Under the pieces are notes generated by a model, which searched no databases, was not told where the DNA came from, and worked only from the letters and a program-made list of their open reading frames with translations. From contig NZ_FNID01000006.1 of NCBI RefSeq assembly GCF_900103835.1, positions 1-64,000 of the forward strand: a stretch of 64,000 bases of DNA, given 5' to 3'. Shown piece by piece: positions 26,553-35,866 of the stretch (position 1 is its first letter; each line of letters starts with the position of its first letter). The translations under genes were made by a program, and so were the position numbers. This DNA comes from Acetanaerobacterium elongatum. GTDB lineage: Bacteria > Bacillota > Clostridia > Oscillospirales > Ruminococcaceae.

Positions 26553-27560
26553 TTAGTCATATGGGGTAACCTGCCAGGGTTTTGGGATAAAAATGTCATC
26601 ATATACGGCGGTAGCGTAACGGTCGCTCATGCCGGAGATGTAGTCGCATACCGCTCTTTCCAGCCCGTCGCGCTCCACAATCATCTTGTAGGCTTCGGGC
26701 AGACACTCGGGCTTTTTAAGGTAATAATCAAACAGGGTTTTTACCAGCTGCTCGGCCTTGCTCTCTTCCCCTTTGGCCACCGGGTCGACATATACCGTAG
26801 CAAACATATAGGTGCGAAGCAGGTTGAAGGTATCATCCGTGGTCTTATCCATGGTAATAAAGTCAATGCTATTGTGTACCACCGAGGTTACCAGAGAGGT
26901 AATACGCTGAGTTTTACTGTTGCCCAGATGAACATGTACCTCCCACGGGATATTCTCTTCGCTGAGAATCCCCGCGCGGATGGCATCGTCGATATCGTGG
27001 TTGAGGTAGGCAATCTTGTCGGCTACGCGCACCGTCTGCCCTTCAAGAGTGTCGGCGCTGTGGCCGGTGGTATGGCACGCAATGCCGTTGCGCACCTCAT
27101 ATGTAAGGTTAAGCCCTCTGCCTTCCTTCTCAAGCTTTTCCACCACGCGCACGCTCTGCTCATAGTGGCGGTAGCCAAAGGAGCACACCTCGTTTAAGGC
27201 ACGCTCCCCCGCATGCCCGAAGGGGGTATGCCCAAGGTCGTGGCCGAGCGCAATCGCCTCGGTAAGGTCTTCGTTTAAGCGCAGACCGCGCGCGATGGTG
27301 CGGGCAATCTGCGAAACCTCCAGTGTATGGGTAAGCCGGGTACGGTAATGGTCACCCTGAGGGCTTAAAAGCATCTGCGTTTTGTTCATCAGCCTGCGAA
27401 AGGAGTTGCAGTGCAAAATACGGTCACGGTCGCGCTGATAAACGGTACGAAGCTCGCACTGGGGCTCTTCAAGATCGCGCCCGCGGGAAAGGCATGCCTT
27501 GGCGGCTCCCTGCGAAAGGGTTTGCAGTTCAGACTGTTCCGTTTGCTCGCGGATGGTCAT
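26553..27560 (-). CDS. dgt: deoxyguanosinetriphosphate triphosphohydrolase (HD family)
   Basis: 335 residues from ATG 27560 (MTIREQTEQSEL); the frame stays open upstream to 27752 but that part is not protein-like. HD-domain metal ligands are visible in CNSFRRLMNKTQ, HYRTRLTHTLEVSQIA, GHDLGHTPFGHAGE and a late VADKIAYLNHDIDDA. The enzyme hydrolyses dNTPs to nucleosides and triphosphate; the substrate range of this short type is not certain. dgt-dnaG-rpoD is a recurring clostridial block. Confidence 0.93.
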   Translation of the reverse strand: MTIREQTEQSELQTLSQGAAKACLSRGRDLEEPQCELRTVYQRDRDRILHCNSFRRLMNKTQMLLSPQGDHYRTRLTHTLEVSQIARTIARGLRLNEDLTEAIALGHDLGHTPFGHAGERALNEVCSFGYRHYEQSVRVVEKLEKEGRGLNLTYEVRNGIACHTTGHSADTLEGQTVRVADKIAYLNHDIDDAIRAGILSEENIPWEVHVHLGNSKTQRITSLVTSVVHNSIDFITMDKTTDDTFNLLRTYMFATVYVDPVAKGEESKAEQLVKTLFDYYLKKPECLPEAYKMIVERDGLERAVCDYISGMSDRYATAVYDDIFIPKPWQVTPYD

Positions 27561-27775
27561 AGGCGTATACGGCTTCCTTTTCTTAATAAAATTCGTAAAT
27601 TGCCGTTGCCGCATAGCGGCAGGAGGACAACGTCCGACAAACAGTTTTAAAACGAATAAAAACTTGTATTCATTCTGTTTATACTCTGAAAACGATGAAA
27701 ACCCTTTTTTATTTTCACCAAAAGGAGAAATATTTATAAAAAGCCTTTGCACTACATCTAAAATGTGCGTTTACT

Positions 27776-28393
27776 TTATGCAATTGATGCAAAAACGATA
27801 TTTTCCTGCTCGATTTTAATGGTTGCTGCGGAAAGCTCGGTGAGCTCTTTGATAAACGGCTGCGCACGCTCGACACGGATGAGCACCGTAAGGCTTACCT
27901 CGGCGGTAAAGTCGCTTGCCTGCAGCTGCGCGTTGTATCTTGGCAGTACGCGCTGCACCTGTGCATACCAGTTGTAGGCCATTGTGAGGTGAAGGATGGC
28001 ACATTCGGTCATCTCTGTGCGCTCGGCGGCATTGACTGCAAGCTTTGCCCCGTGCGAATAGGCGCGCACTAGCCCGCCCGCGCCAAGCAGAATGCCACCG
28101 AAATAGCGGGTAACCACCACTGCCACATCTGTTAGGCCTTCTTTCAGTATCACATCCAAAACCGGTGCACCTGCTGTGCCGGAGGGCTCGCCGTCATCCG
28201 AACAGCGCCGCGCCCCGTTTTTAAGGGAGTAGGCAAACACGTTGTGGGTTGCGTCCTTATGCCGGGCTTTAATACAGTTTATAAACTCCATCGCAGCCTG
28301 CTCGCTGTCTGTGGGTGCGATATAGCCTATAAACCGCGACTTCTGCTCAATAAACTCATCTTCGGCAAAGGCCTTGATGGTTGTATATGCCAT
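27776..28393 (-). CDS. YigZ/IMPACT family protein
   Basis: 205 residues from ATG 28393. The N-terminal IMPACT domain (UPF0029) includes EQKSRFIGYIAPTDSEQ, DATHNVFAYSLKNGARRCSDDGEPSGTAG and the VTRYFGGILLGAGGLVRAYS signature. The C-terminal DUF1949-like domain covers about 135-205. Bacterial members are structurally known, but their function is not settled; the eukaryotic IMPACT protein modulates the GCN2 stress kinase. It stands alone between dgt and rpmE. Confidence 0.93.
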   Translation of the reverse strand: MAYTTIKAFAEDEFIEQKSRFIGYIAPTDSEQAAMEFINCIKARHKDATHNVFAYSLKNGARRCSDDGEPSGTAGAPVLDVILKEGLTDVAVVVTRYFGGILLGAGGLVRAYSHGAKLAVNAAERTEMTECAILHLTMAYNWYAQVQRVLPRYNAQLQASDFTAEVSLTVLIRVERAQPFIKELTELSAATIKIEQENIVFASIA

Positions 28394-28456
28394 AACGCTT
28401 CACCTGCCGATTTGAGTAGAATATTGTCATACCCAAGAATTCAAGAGATAGAAAAG

Positions 28457-28482
28457 TAGGCGGTGTACATGCACACCGCCTA
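28457..28482 (-). terminator. terminator of rpmE
   Basis: TAGGCGGTGT (28457-28466) and ACACCGCCTA (28473-28482) form a perfect 10-bp stem. On the minus strand it is followed by CTTTTCT, 26 bases past the rpmE stop. Confidence 0.7.
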
Positions 28483-28507
28483 ATGAACTGTTCAATGAGC
28501 CGCAAAA

Positions 28508-28723
28508 TTATTTAGCAGCCTTTTCGTCACGCCCGAAACGCTTGTTAAACCTGTCAACACGGCCGCCGGAATCTACCAGCTTTTGTTTTCCGGTGAAGAA
28601 AGGATGACATTTTGAGCAAATTTCAACACGGATATTCTGCTTGGTTGAAGCTGTCTCAATAACGTTACCACAAGCACATGTGATGGTTGTGGGCTTATAA
28701 TCAGGATGAATGCCTTTTTTCAC
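28508..28723 (-). CDS. rpmE: 50S ribosomal protein bL31 (zinc type)
   Basis: 71 residues from GTG 28723 ([18 protein letters not shown]). GTG is preferred because GGAGGG lies 9 bases upstream; the in-frame ATG at 28738 overlaps that site. Four cysteines (CAC and CSKC) make it the zinc-binding C+ form of L31. It stands as a single-gene unit with its own promoter and terminator. Confidence 0.95.
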   Translation of the reverse strand: MKKGIHPDYKPTTITCACGNVIETASTKQNIRVEICSKCHPFFTGKQKLVDSGGRVDRFNKRFGRDEKAAK

Positions 28724-28880
28724 AATGATACCCTCCATTCCGCCCCGCAGTACCTGGAAGTCTTAAAAGACCTTCGCATCGACGGCAGAAAGCGAAGCGA
28801 CCTCTGCCCTGCGTTTATTGGAGAAACTGCCTGTACGCAAAACCGCGTAAGGAAGCTCCGTTCACCAACGTAACAGTAGT

Positions 28881-28909
28881 ATGTTATCACAACCGCAGGC
28901 AAAAATCAA
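28881..28909 (-). promoter_or_regulatory. sigma-A promoter of rpmE
   Basis: TTGATT (complement of 28904-28909), 17-base spacer, TAACAT (complement of 28881-28886). It leaves a 150-base leader before rpmE. No known L31 or L20-type leader fold was recognised in it. Confidence 0.5.
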
Positions 28910-28970
28910 GTATTAATTCAAGCGAAAGCGGTATTTTTGAAACAGTAAGTTGATAAATAGTGTTTTCTTA

Positions 28971-31955
28971 TTAAACGAACCGTGCAGTACTGCCCGAAGC
29001 CGAGGGCGTAACCTCAAGGCGCGCCGGAATACGCTCCTTCAGCTCCTCCACATGTGAGATAATGCCGATGAGCCGCCCGGTTTTCTCCAGTTCAAACAGG
29101 GTATCCACCGCCTTCTCGCGCGAGGCGGCATCCAGCGAGCCGAAGCCCTCATCGATAAACATGGTTTCGATGCTCACCCCACCCGAGTAGCTTTGTATCA
29201 CGTCGGCAAGCCCCAGCGCCAGCGAAAGCGATGCCTTGAAGCCTTCCCCGCCCGAAAGGGTGCTTACATGGCGCTCCTTGCCGCTCTGGGCATCGAGTAC
29301 CTCTAAATCCAGCCCCGCGGCGGCGTTGCCTTTTAACCGTTCCTGCCGGTGGAGCAAAAGATACCGCCCACCCGTCATATCGGTAAGCCAGTGATTGGCG
29401 GCGCGTACCACATCGGCAAAATAGGCACCCAGCACATAGCGCTCAAACGAAAGCTTGGCGGGATTATCACCCTTCGCAAGGGCATACAGAGCCGCTATGT
29501 CGCTGTATAGCCGCTCCTCCTCGCCCATTGACTGCAGCAGTGCCTTAATACGGGAAACGGCGCGAGTGTTGGCATCAACCCTCAGGTTAAGTGAGGTCTT
29601 GGCTTTATCCAGTTCCGTTGCACGCTCGGCGGCGGCTGCAAAGCGTGCCTTGAGCGCCTCAAGATCTTCCCGTTCCCTGCCCGCACACGCCTGACGCAGC
29701 GCCTGAATCTCGGCAAAAGTTTTAGCAAGGCTCTCGTCATAGCCCTTGATTGCTTGTTCAAGCGCCAAATACTCATCCTCATTCAGGCTGCTTTTGCGGT
29801 ATTCCTCCTGTGCGGAAAAACCATACTCCTGCATTTTGAACTGAAGCTTTTCATTGCTCTTTTCTGCGGCGGCTTGGGCGTTTGCCGCGGCATTCTGTGC
29901 TCCGCGCAATGCTTCGTTCAGACGTTCCCGCTCGTTGGATGCCGACACAAACTCATTCTGCGCGGCTTCGGCAAGGTGTTGCAGCGTATGTATCTTATTT
30001 TCGTTTTCCTGCTCAGCCTTTTGCAGAAGCGCCCTGTCTGCAAGCTCTTTTGGAACCTTTGCCCGTTCTTCTTCTGCGCGGACCTCGGCCTCTGAAAGCG
30101 ACTGCCGCAGCGAGGCCTGCTGCAGTTCAAATGCTGTGCGCTTCTCGGTAAGGTAGGCAATATCGTACAACCGTTTATCATCGGCCATATTCAGTTTTCT
30201 CAGGCTCGAATCTGCCTGCAGTGACAGGGTATCGTAGCCCATTTTTACAGCTGCCAATGAAGTATCTGCCGTCTGGCAAAGCGCTAAAAGCTCCTCTTCG
30301 GCAAAGGTGAGCACATCGTCGGATATGGTAAGTGTTCCGCCCTGTGCGCGGATGGCTGCTGCCTTGGCTTTCACCTCGCCGAGCAGCGACAGCTGGTGAG
30401 TATACAGGGTATCGGCCTGCTGTTTCAGGCGGTTGATTACCGCCTCGTCCGGCAGCTCCTCCGGCTGCGACGCGGGGGCGGGATGATGCACCGAGCCGCA
30501 GACCGGGCAGGGATCACCGTCTTTAAGCCGTCTTGCCAGAACACCCGCCTGCCCCGCTAAAAAGCGTTCAAACTCTGCCGCGTAACGGGTGTTTGCCTCC
30601 GCACACCCCTGCGCCGCCATACGGTAGGCCTGAACACCCGAAACAAGCTCGCTGCATGCGGCAGCAAGTGTGTGTGCCCGGTCGTATTCCTCTTTCAGTC
30701 GCGCGCGTTTGAGCAGGATATCAAGCGCTTCGATATACCCGTTTTGAGCCGCCAGCTTACCTTTTAACTGTTCGGCCTGCGCTGCAATCCGCTCGGCGGT
30801 TAAAAGCTGTTCATTCAGCTGGGTAAACCAGACGCGCTTTTCAATCAGCCGCTGCTGCTCTTCTTTAACCTTCTCGGCCTGTGTCAACCCTTGTTGGGCT
30901 TTATTGAGGCGTTCGTCGCTCTGGTTTATGCGCTGCTGCAGTTCCCCGGCGGCGGTGAGGTTGATTACGGCCTGTTGCTGAGCGGCTGTAATCTCACGTT
31001 CAATAAACATCAATTCGTTAGCCCGCCGCGCAAGCGCTAAGGCCCGCTGCCGCTGTTGCTGAACGGGTGCCTCGTTTGTGAGCTTTGTTTGAATAACGTT
31101 AAGCTCTTCTAAGCGGTCAAGCCGAGCGTTGTGCTGCGCGGCACCCTCGATATCAATACGGCTTTTCTCATTCAGCGCCTTCTCCAGCAGCTGGTTTGTC
31201 TGCGCAAGAAGTTCGGTATCCGCGTCAATCAGCTCTTCCGTAAGCGCGACCACCTCGGGGTAGTTGATGCTCGGCTGCGCCAGTGCCTGCTGCAAGGGCT
31301 GAAATTCCGCTGCAAGCAGCATGCGGGCATACTCGCCGAGGTTGGCAGACGCAGCGTCCAGCTTCAGCTTAAGCTCGGAACAGCGCGCCTTTAACTTGGC
31401 TTCCACAAGGCTGTAGAGGCCGGTGGAGAATATCTTGCGAAAGATCACCTGCTTTTCGTCGCTGCCCGATTCCAGAAGCCTTTTAAACTCACCCTGCGGC
31501 AACATAACAATCTGCCGAAACTGGCTGCAATCAAGCCCCAGCAGCTCGTTGACCTTTGCGTTAACATCGCTGATACCCTTTATCGCCGTACCGTTTGGCA
31601 GGGTGAGCAGGGCATCGCCGTTTGCGGTGGATATCCCTCCGCCGCGAGTAATACGCTGCTGCTTGGGGCGGCGCTCGATGGTATAAACCTCGCCGCGCAG
31701 CAGAAAGCTAAGCCTGACAAAGCAGGGTTCGTCGGGGGTGGCATAGTCGCTTTTTAGCTTCTCGGCATCCCTTCGGCTCTCGCCGCTTGCCCTGCCGTAA
31801 AGGGCAAAGGTAATAGCGTCGAACACCGTGGTTTTGCCTGCACCGGTGGGGCCGGTAATCAAAAACAGGTTCTGCCCGGCAAGCTGTTCAAAATCAATCT
31901 CCTGCCTGCCCGCATAGGGGCCAAAGGCGTTTATGGTAAGCGTAAGCGGTTTCAC
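28971..31955 (-). CDS. sbcC: exonuclease SbcC, SMC-like ATPase
   Basis: 994 residues. Walker A ITGPTGAGKTTVFDAITFALYG lies near residue 33 and is followed by long coiled coils. A zinc-hook CPVCG lies at mid-protein, then the ABC signature LSGGEGFKASLSLALGLAD and Walker B ETMFIDEGFGSLD. SbcC partners the SbcD nuclease (Rad50/Mre11-like) to cut hairpins and protein-blocked ends. Its start overlaps the sbcD stop by 4 bases, so translation is coupled. Confidence 0.96.
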   Translation of the reverse strand: MKPLTLTINAFGPYAGRQEIDFEQLAGQNLFLITGPTGAGKTTVFDAITFALYGRASGESRRDAEKLKSDYATPDEPCFVRLSFLLRGEVYTIERRPKQQRITRGGGISTANGDALLTLPNGTAIKGISDVNAKVNELLGLDCSQFRQIVMLPQGEFKRLLESGSDEKQVIFRKIFSTGLYSLVEAKLKARCSELKLKLDAASANLGEYARMLLAAEFQPLQQALAQPSINYPEVVALTEELIDADTELLAQTNQLLEKALNEKSRIDIEGAAQHNARLDRLEELNVIQTKLTNEAPVQQQRQRALALARRANELMFIEREITAAQQQAVINLTAAGELQQRINQSDERLNKAQQGLTQAEKVKEEQQRLIEKRVWFTQLNEQLLTAERIAAQAEQLKGKLAAQNGYIEALDILLKRARLKEEYDRAHTLAAACSELVSGVQAYRMAAQGCAEANTRYAAEFERFLAGQAGVLARRLKDGDPCPVCGSVHHPAPASQPEELPDEAVINRLKQQADTLYTHQLSLLGEVKAKAAAIRAQGGTLTISDDVLTFAEEELLALCQTADTSLAAVKMGYDTLSLQADSSLRKLNMADDKRLYDIAYLTEKRTAFELQQASLRQSLSEAEVRAEEERAKVPKELADRALLQKAEQENENKIHTLQHLAEAAQNEFVSASNERERLNEALRGAQNAAANAQAAAEKSNEKLQFKMQEYGFSAQEEYRKSSLNEDEYLALEQAIKGYDESLAKTFAEIQALRQACAGREREDLEALKARFAAAAERATELDKAKTSLNLRVDANTRAVSRIKALLQSMGEEERLYSDIAALYALAKGDNPAKLSFERYVLGAYFADVVRAANHWLTDMTGGRYLLLHRQERLKGNAAAGLDLEVLDAQSGKERHVSTLSGGEGFKASLSLALGLADVIQSYSGGVSIETMFIDEGFGSLDAASREKAVDTLFELEKTGRLIGIISHVEELKERIPARLEVTPSASGSTARFV

Positions 31956-33118
31956 AGCAGCGACTCCTCCCTCTGTGCCTCTTGAAGCACCTCATGCATC
32001 AGCGCCTCACGCTCCGGGGTGATAGGCTCGCCCAGCAGTTCCTGATAAAACGCGCCAAAAAGCTCGTCCGGCGTTTTTTTGTTGAGCTCCAGCCCCGCCG
32101 ACACCACCGACACCTCAACGTCGCTGGACGCGCGCTTTAACCCGAGGATGTTCGGGTATACCGCACGAAGCTTTTCCATGGCGTTGTAAACCTCGCCCTT
32201 ATCGGTAAGCACGGCATAAACATAGTCGTTTGCCGTTTTCCCCTTAGGGGCTTGAGTGATAAGTTCTTCAATTGTTCCGGTTAAGATGCGCAGGTCGTGT
32301 GATGCAAAGAGGACATGCTTGGTAATGGTGACATTTCCCTTTTCAAGCAGCTCCACCATTGTAACCGATTTTTGCTGAGTGGCCTCCGAAAGTGAATATT
32401 TAAGCGGCGACCCTGCGTAGCGGATATGAGGCGCTCCCGCGGTCTGTGGGGCGTGCAGGTGCCCGAGCGCCACATAATCAAAGCGCTTGAGCAGGGTATA
32501 GTCAATCATATCGCTGCCGCCTACACTGCGCTCGGAATCGGAAAAGCAGGCAAGCGAGCTGTCCAGCCCAAAAAAGCCGTGGGCAACCAGCACGTTGCGG
32601 GTATCCGGCGCGGACGCATCAAGTATCGGCTCTATTGATTCCCCACAGATACGCATAAAGGCATCGTTCATTGTTTTTATATTCTCGTCGTCATATAGCT
32701 TCTTAATGGGGTACGGCTCAAAATAAGGCAGCAGCACAAAGTTCACCACCCCGTAGGCATCCTGCAGGGTGATGGTTTTCAGCTGTTTCTGCACATTGCC
32801 CGAAACATGCAGCCCGCTCTCCTCGAACAGGCGGGAGGCAAAGCCCAGGCGTTCGCCGCTATCGTGGTTACCCGCAATCATGAATACTGGAATGCGCAGC
32901 TTACGCACTACCTCGTTTAGAAAGTCATCGAGCAGCGTTACTGCCTCGGCAGACGGCACCGTACGCTGATATACATCCCCCGCAATCACCAGCGCGTCAG
33001 CCTGCTGCTCTTTCAAAAATTGCGTCAGGGCGCAGAGCCACAGCCGCTGATCCTCGATTAGCGGGATATCAAACAAGGTTTTGCCGAGGTGCAGGTCGGC
33101 GATATGTACAATCCTCAT
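31952..33118 (-). CDS. sbcD: exonuclease SbcD (Mre11-like)
   Basis: 388 residues from ATG 33118. Calcineurin-like phosphoesterase motifs: IADLHLGKTLF, VIAGDVYQR, AGNHDSGERL, and VALGHLHAPQ with its metal-binding His residues. A C-terminal capping domain follows. With SbcC it forms the nuclease complex that opens DNA hairpins and helps process breaks. First gene of sbcDC. Confidence 0.96.
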   Translation of the reverse strand: MRIVHIADLHLGKTLFDIPLIEDQRLWLCALTQFLKEQQADALVIAGDVYQRTVPSAEAVTLLDDFLNEVVRKLRIPVFMIAGNHDSGERLGFASRLFEESGLHVSGNVQKQLKTITLQDAYGVVNFVLLPYFEPYPIKKLYDDENIKTMNDAFMRICGESIEPILDASAPDTRNVLVAHGFFGLDSSLACFSDSERSVGGSDMIDYTLLKRFDYVALGHLHAPQTAGAPHIRYAGSPLKYSLSEATQQKSVTMVELLEKGNVTITKHVLFASHDLRILTGTIEELITQAPKGKTANDYVYAVLTDKGEVYNAMEKLRAVYPNILGLKRASSDVEVSVVSAGLELNKKTPDELFGAFYQELLGEPITPEREALMHEVLQEAQREESLL

Positions 33119-33203
33119 ACAAAAGCACCCGCCCTTTCTTAAGGCTTAGCAGGTTCAATTAATATGCTTATATTATCAAAACGGTCAATACTGTTTTCTA
33201 CTT

Positions 33204-33809
33204 CTAATAAAGGGGCTCCTCCTCGGAGGGTTCAAGGCCGCTGAAATCGTCCAGATCGCGCAGCAGCAGTGACAGCACACCCTTATATAGCAGCTGCGGA
33301 TCGTTTAGAAACTGACGCTTTACCAGGTCGGCCTGCAGCTTGTCAGGCATAAAAAGCTTAAGCTCCATCAGGTCGGAGCCCACGTCTAGCATGCGCATGG
33401 TTACGATGCAGCCGTCTTTCACCTGCGTGATATCCACCTTGTTCATGCGCTCGCGGTTCTCGCGTGCCATCAGCCGCATGGCGGCCTTTACGGCCTTATC
33501 GCGTACGGAGGCCGATACGGTGCGTTCAATCACGCCACAGGCCTTTGCGCCAAGCTCGGTTACACGGTAGGCTTCCTCACCGTTAGCATTCTTTTCGGGT
33601 TTAATCTGCTCCAGCTTCACCAGCTCGTTGATAGAGTTGGTAAGCTCGAAATAGTTTACCAGCCCGTCCTGCTGCAGCACGTCACATAGCTGCTGCTTGG
33701 TAAAGGCTGTGCCCACACTTTTTAACACATAGCACACCAGTATATTGATCTCATAGGTAGTGCGGAGCCCGCCGAGCTCCACTCCTTCTGAAAAAGCATC
33801 GTAAGGCAT
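33204..33809 (-). CDS. DUF4364 family protein
   Basis: 201 residues from ATG 33809, with AAAGGGGA upstream. The sequence (EINILVCYVLKSVGTAFTKQQL, YFELTNSINELVKLEQI, AYRVTELGAKACGVIE) contains an N-terminal winged-helix-like region. Overall it fits the DUF4364 family, which is common in Clostridia. A DNA-binding role is inferred from the wHTH pattern only. The gene lies 85 bases upstream of sbcD and may share its transcript. Confidence 0.75.
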   Translation of the reverse strand: MPYDAFSEGVELGGLRTTYEINILVCYVLKSVGTAFTKQQLCDVLQQDGLVNYFELTNSINELVKLEQIKPEKNANGEEAYRVTELGAKACGVIERTVSASVRDKAVKAAMRLMARENRERMNKVDITQVKDGCIVTMRMLDVGSDLMELKLFMPDKLQADLVKRQFLNDPQLLYKGVLSLLLRDLDDFSGLEPSEEEPLY

Positions 33810-33893
33810 ACGCTTATCCCCTTTCAGTTCGATGGTTCTATACTATATAATTTACCATAGTCTGAAAGATTTTTAAAGTGGCACAGGGCGATG

Positions 33894-34589
33894 TTATTTA
33901 AAAACAGAAAGCGCTGTTTGAAGTAATATTTTTATATCCCGCCACAGGGTGATGTCTCGCAGATAACGCAGGTTGTGCTCCATCTTTGCGGGCAGTATCT
34001 CGTTTAAATAGCAGGCCTCGGCATCCTCGCTCTTTTCCATCAATTCACTTTCGTATGCAAAATACAGGCTGGAGGTGCAGGTAATGCCACAGGGAACGAG
34101 CAGTGTAGCAAGCCATTTATCCCTGTATTGCTTTACATAGCGCGGTACCTCCGGCCGCGGCCCCACCAGCGACATATCCCCTTTCAGCACATTCAAAAGC
34201 TGGGGCAGCTCGTCCAGATGCAGCCTGCGAAGCCATCGGCCCACGGGGGTGATGCGGGTGTCATTTTTGGTAGTAAGCTGAAGGGTATTCTTCAGGTCTG
34301 CCCGCATGGTACGGAACTTTAAAATATGATAGAGCTCAAGGTTCTGCTTTACCCGCTGCTGCATAAAGAAAACCCCGCCGCGTGAGGTAAGCCCCACCAA
34401 CAGCGCGATAACAAGCATAAGCGGCAGCAGAACAATGAGCAGTGCGGCAGAAACAACAATATCAAAAACACGTTTGCGCACAAAGGTGCCCCTGCGGCGG
34501 TTTAACAGCAGCAGATACTTTTCGGTTTCGCGGTTTTGCATTTGTTGCGGCAGCGCGTGAACATCCCTTGCTAGCATCAATTGGTTCAT
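33894..34589 (-). CDS. polyprenyl-phosphate sugar-1-phosphate transferase (priming glycosyltransferase)
   Basis: 231 residues, taking ATG 34589; an ATG four codons in is equally possible. It is a bacterial sugar transferase (PF02397) of the monotopic type: one N-terminal hydrophobic re-entrant helix (RVFDIVVSAALLIVLLPLML), the FFMQQRVKQN block, ILKFRTMR, LRRLHLDELPQLLNVLKGDMSLVGPRPE with the Asp-Glu catalytic pair, then a C-terminal region. It loads the first sugar phosphate onto undecaprenyl phosphate. PglC-like enzymes use UDP-diNAcBac, which the 4,6-dehydratase at 40950-42794 could help make. Last gene of the polysaccharide operon. Confidence 0.9.
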   Translation of the reverse strand: MNQLMLARDVHALPQQMQNRETEKYLLLLNRRRGTFVRKRVFDIVVSAALLIVLLPLMLVIALLVGLTSRGGVFFMQQRVKQNLELYHILKFRTMRADLKNTLQLTTKNDTRITPVGRWLRRLHLDELPQLLNVLKGDMSLVGPRPEVPRYVKQYRDKWLATLLVPCGITCTSSLYFAYESELMEKSEDAEACYLNEILPAKMEHNLRYLRDITLWRDIKILLQTALSVFK

Positions 34590-34610
34590 ACCTTTCCGGT
34601 ATAGGTTTTC

Positions 34611-35825
34611 CTACTGAATTGCCTTGATAAAAGACTGTGCAAGTGCCTTGTAATTGCGGTTTTTCAGCACATAGTCGCGCCCGAGCGCGCCCATCTCGCT
34701 GCGTTGTTCGGGTGTTAATGCACGCATCTTATCAATGCTTGCGGCAAGCCCGCGCACATCCTCGGCCTCAACACTCAGCCCGCAGCCGCAGTCGCTAACC
34801 TCGTTGTTATGGGCGTTGATGCCAAAAAGGATAGGCCTGGCCGAAAGCATGTAGTCATACAGCTTGTTCATGCTGATGCCGTAACGGTAGAGGCGGCTTT
34901 TGCGTGCGCCGATATACAGACAATCAGCCTCTCTCAATACCGCCTGCACCTGATTTTTGGCAACATACTCTTCAAAATAGACGTTACGCAGGTTTTTATG
35001 CGCAGCCAGCGCGGCAAGCTCCCCCTTGCAGTCGCCCTTTCCAACCAGCACCACCGCCACCCCCTGCGGCAGCAGGGAGGCCGCCTCGATGATGGTTTCC
35101 AGCGCGTTGGCCCGAGCAAATCCGCCTACATAGACTATTGTAAATATATTCTGGTGCTTTAACTGCTGTATCCGCCGTTGCGCCTCGCTGACAAGCTGCG
35201 ATTCCTCCGCTGACGGGGAAACACCGTTGGGCACATAGGTAATCCGTTTGCCCCTTACGCCAAGCTCCAACGCGCGCAGGTCGGCCCGCGGCAGGATGGA
35301 TACGACGCTGCTGCTTATTTGGTAGCTATCCTTCTCGGCTCGCTTTAGCAATAATATAGACGGATGTAAATCTTTAATCCCATGCAGTTCAGTAAGGCTG
35401 AGTGGCCAAATATCATGCAGTTCAAAAACCAGCCTGGCCCCAGAAAGCTGTGCAATCCTCTGCGCGGGGTAGATATCCAGCAGGTAGGTTGAGGAGGCTA
35501 TTACCACATTGGGCTTATAGGTTTGAGCTATCTGCCGCGAGTAGTGCCGGAGCTTCATTAAAAAAGCCGCCACGTTCTTTACCCGATAGAGGTTGTTGCG
35601 ATAGTAGGGTGGGGTTTTCAACAGCAAGAATTCCACGCCATCCTCGGTGTATACCTCCATTGGCTCCTCAGGGTGAGGGTTTTTACCGCGCAGATGGGTA
35701 AAGCTGGCGGCAACTATAACCACCTGATGCCCCTGCTTGATAAGTTCCTTTGCCAGGTAGAAGTGGCGGTATTCCATACCCATCGCTTCGCTGCCCGAGT
35801 AATGATTGATGATGACTATATTCAT
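34611..35825 (-). CDS. GT4-like glycosyltransferase
   Basis: 404 residues from ATG 35825 (MNIVIINHYSGSEAMGMEYRH); the frame stays open further upstream into the next gene but that part is not protein-like. GT-B fold of the WbuB-like GT4 group: YRHFYLAKELIKQGHQVVIV, VFELHDIWPLSL, RITYVPNGVSP, IVYVGGFARANALETIIEA and the C-terminal ADCLYIGARKSRLYRYGISMNKLYDYM block. Likely cytoplasmic or membrane-edge, adding one sugar to the lipid-linked repeat unit. The sugar is unknown. Confidence 0.85.
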   Translation of the reverse strand: MNIVIINHYSGSEAMGMEYRHFYLAKELIKQGHQVVIVAASFTHLRGKNPHPEEPMEVYTEDGVEFLLLKTPPYYRNNLYRVKNVAAFLMKLRHYSRQIAQTYKPNVVIASSTYLLDIYPAQRIAQLSGARLVFELHDIWPLSLTELHGIKDLHPSILLLKRAEKDSYQISSSVVSILPRADLRALELGVRGKRITYVPNGVSPSAEESQLVSEAQRRIQQLKHQNIFTIVYVGGFARANALETIIEAASLLPQGVAVVLVGKGDCKGELAALAAHKNLRNVYFEEYVAKNQVQAVLREADCLYIGARKSRLYRYGISMNKLYDYMLSARPILFGINAHNNEVSDCGCGLSVEAEDVRGLAASIDKMRALTPEQRSEMGALGRDYVLKNRNYKALAQSFIKAIQ

Positions 35826-35866
35826 AAAATTACTGCTATCTGCCTTTCTGTTGGGGTTATACAGTA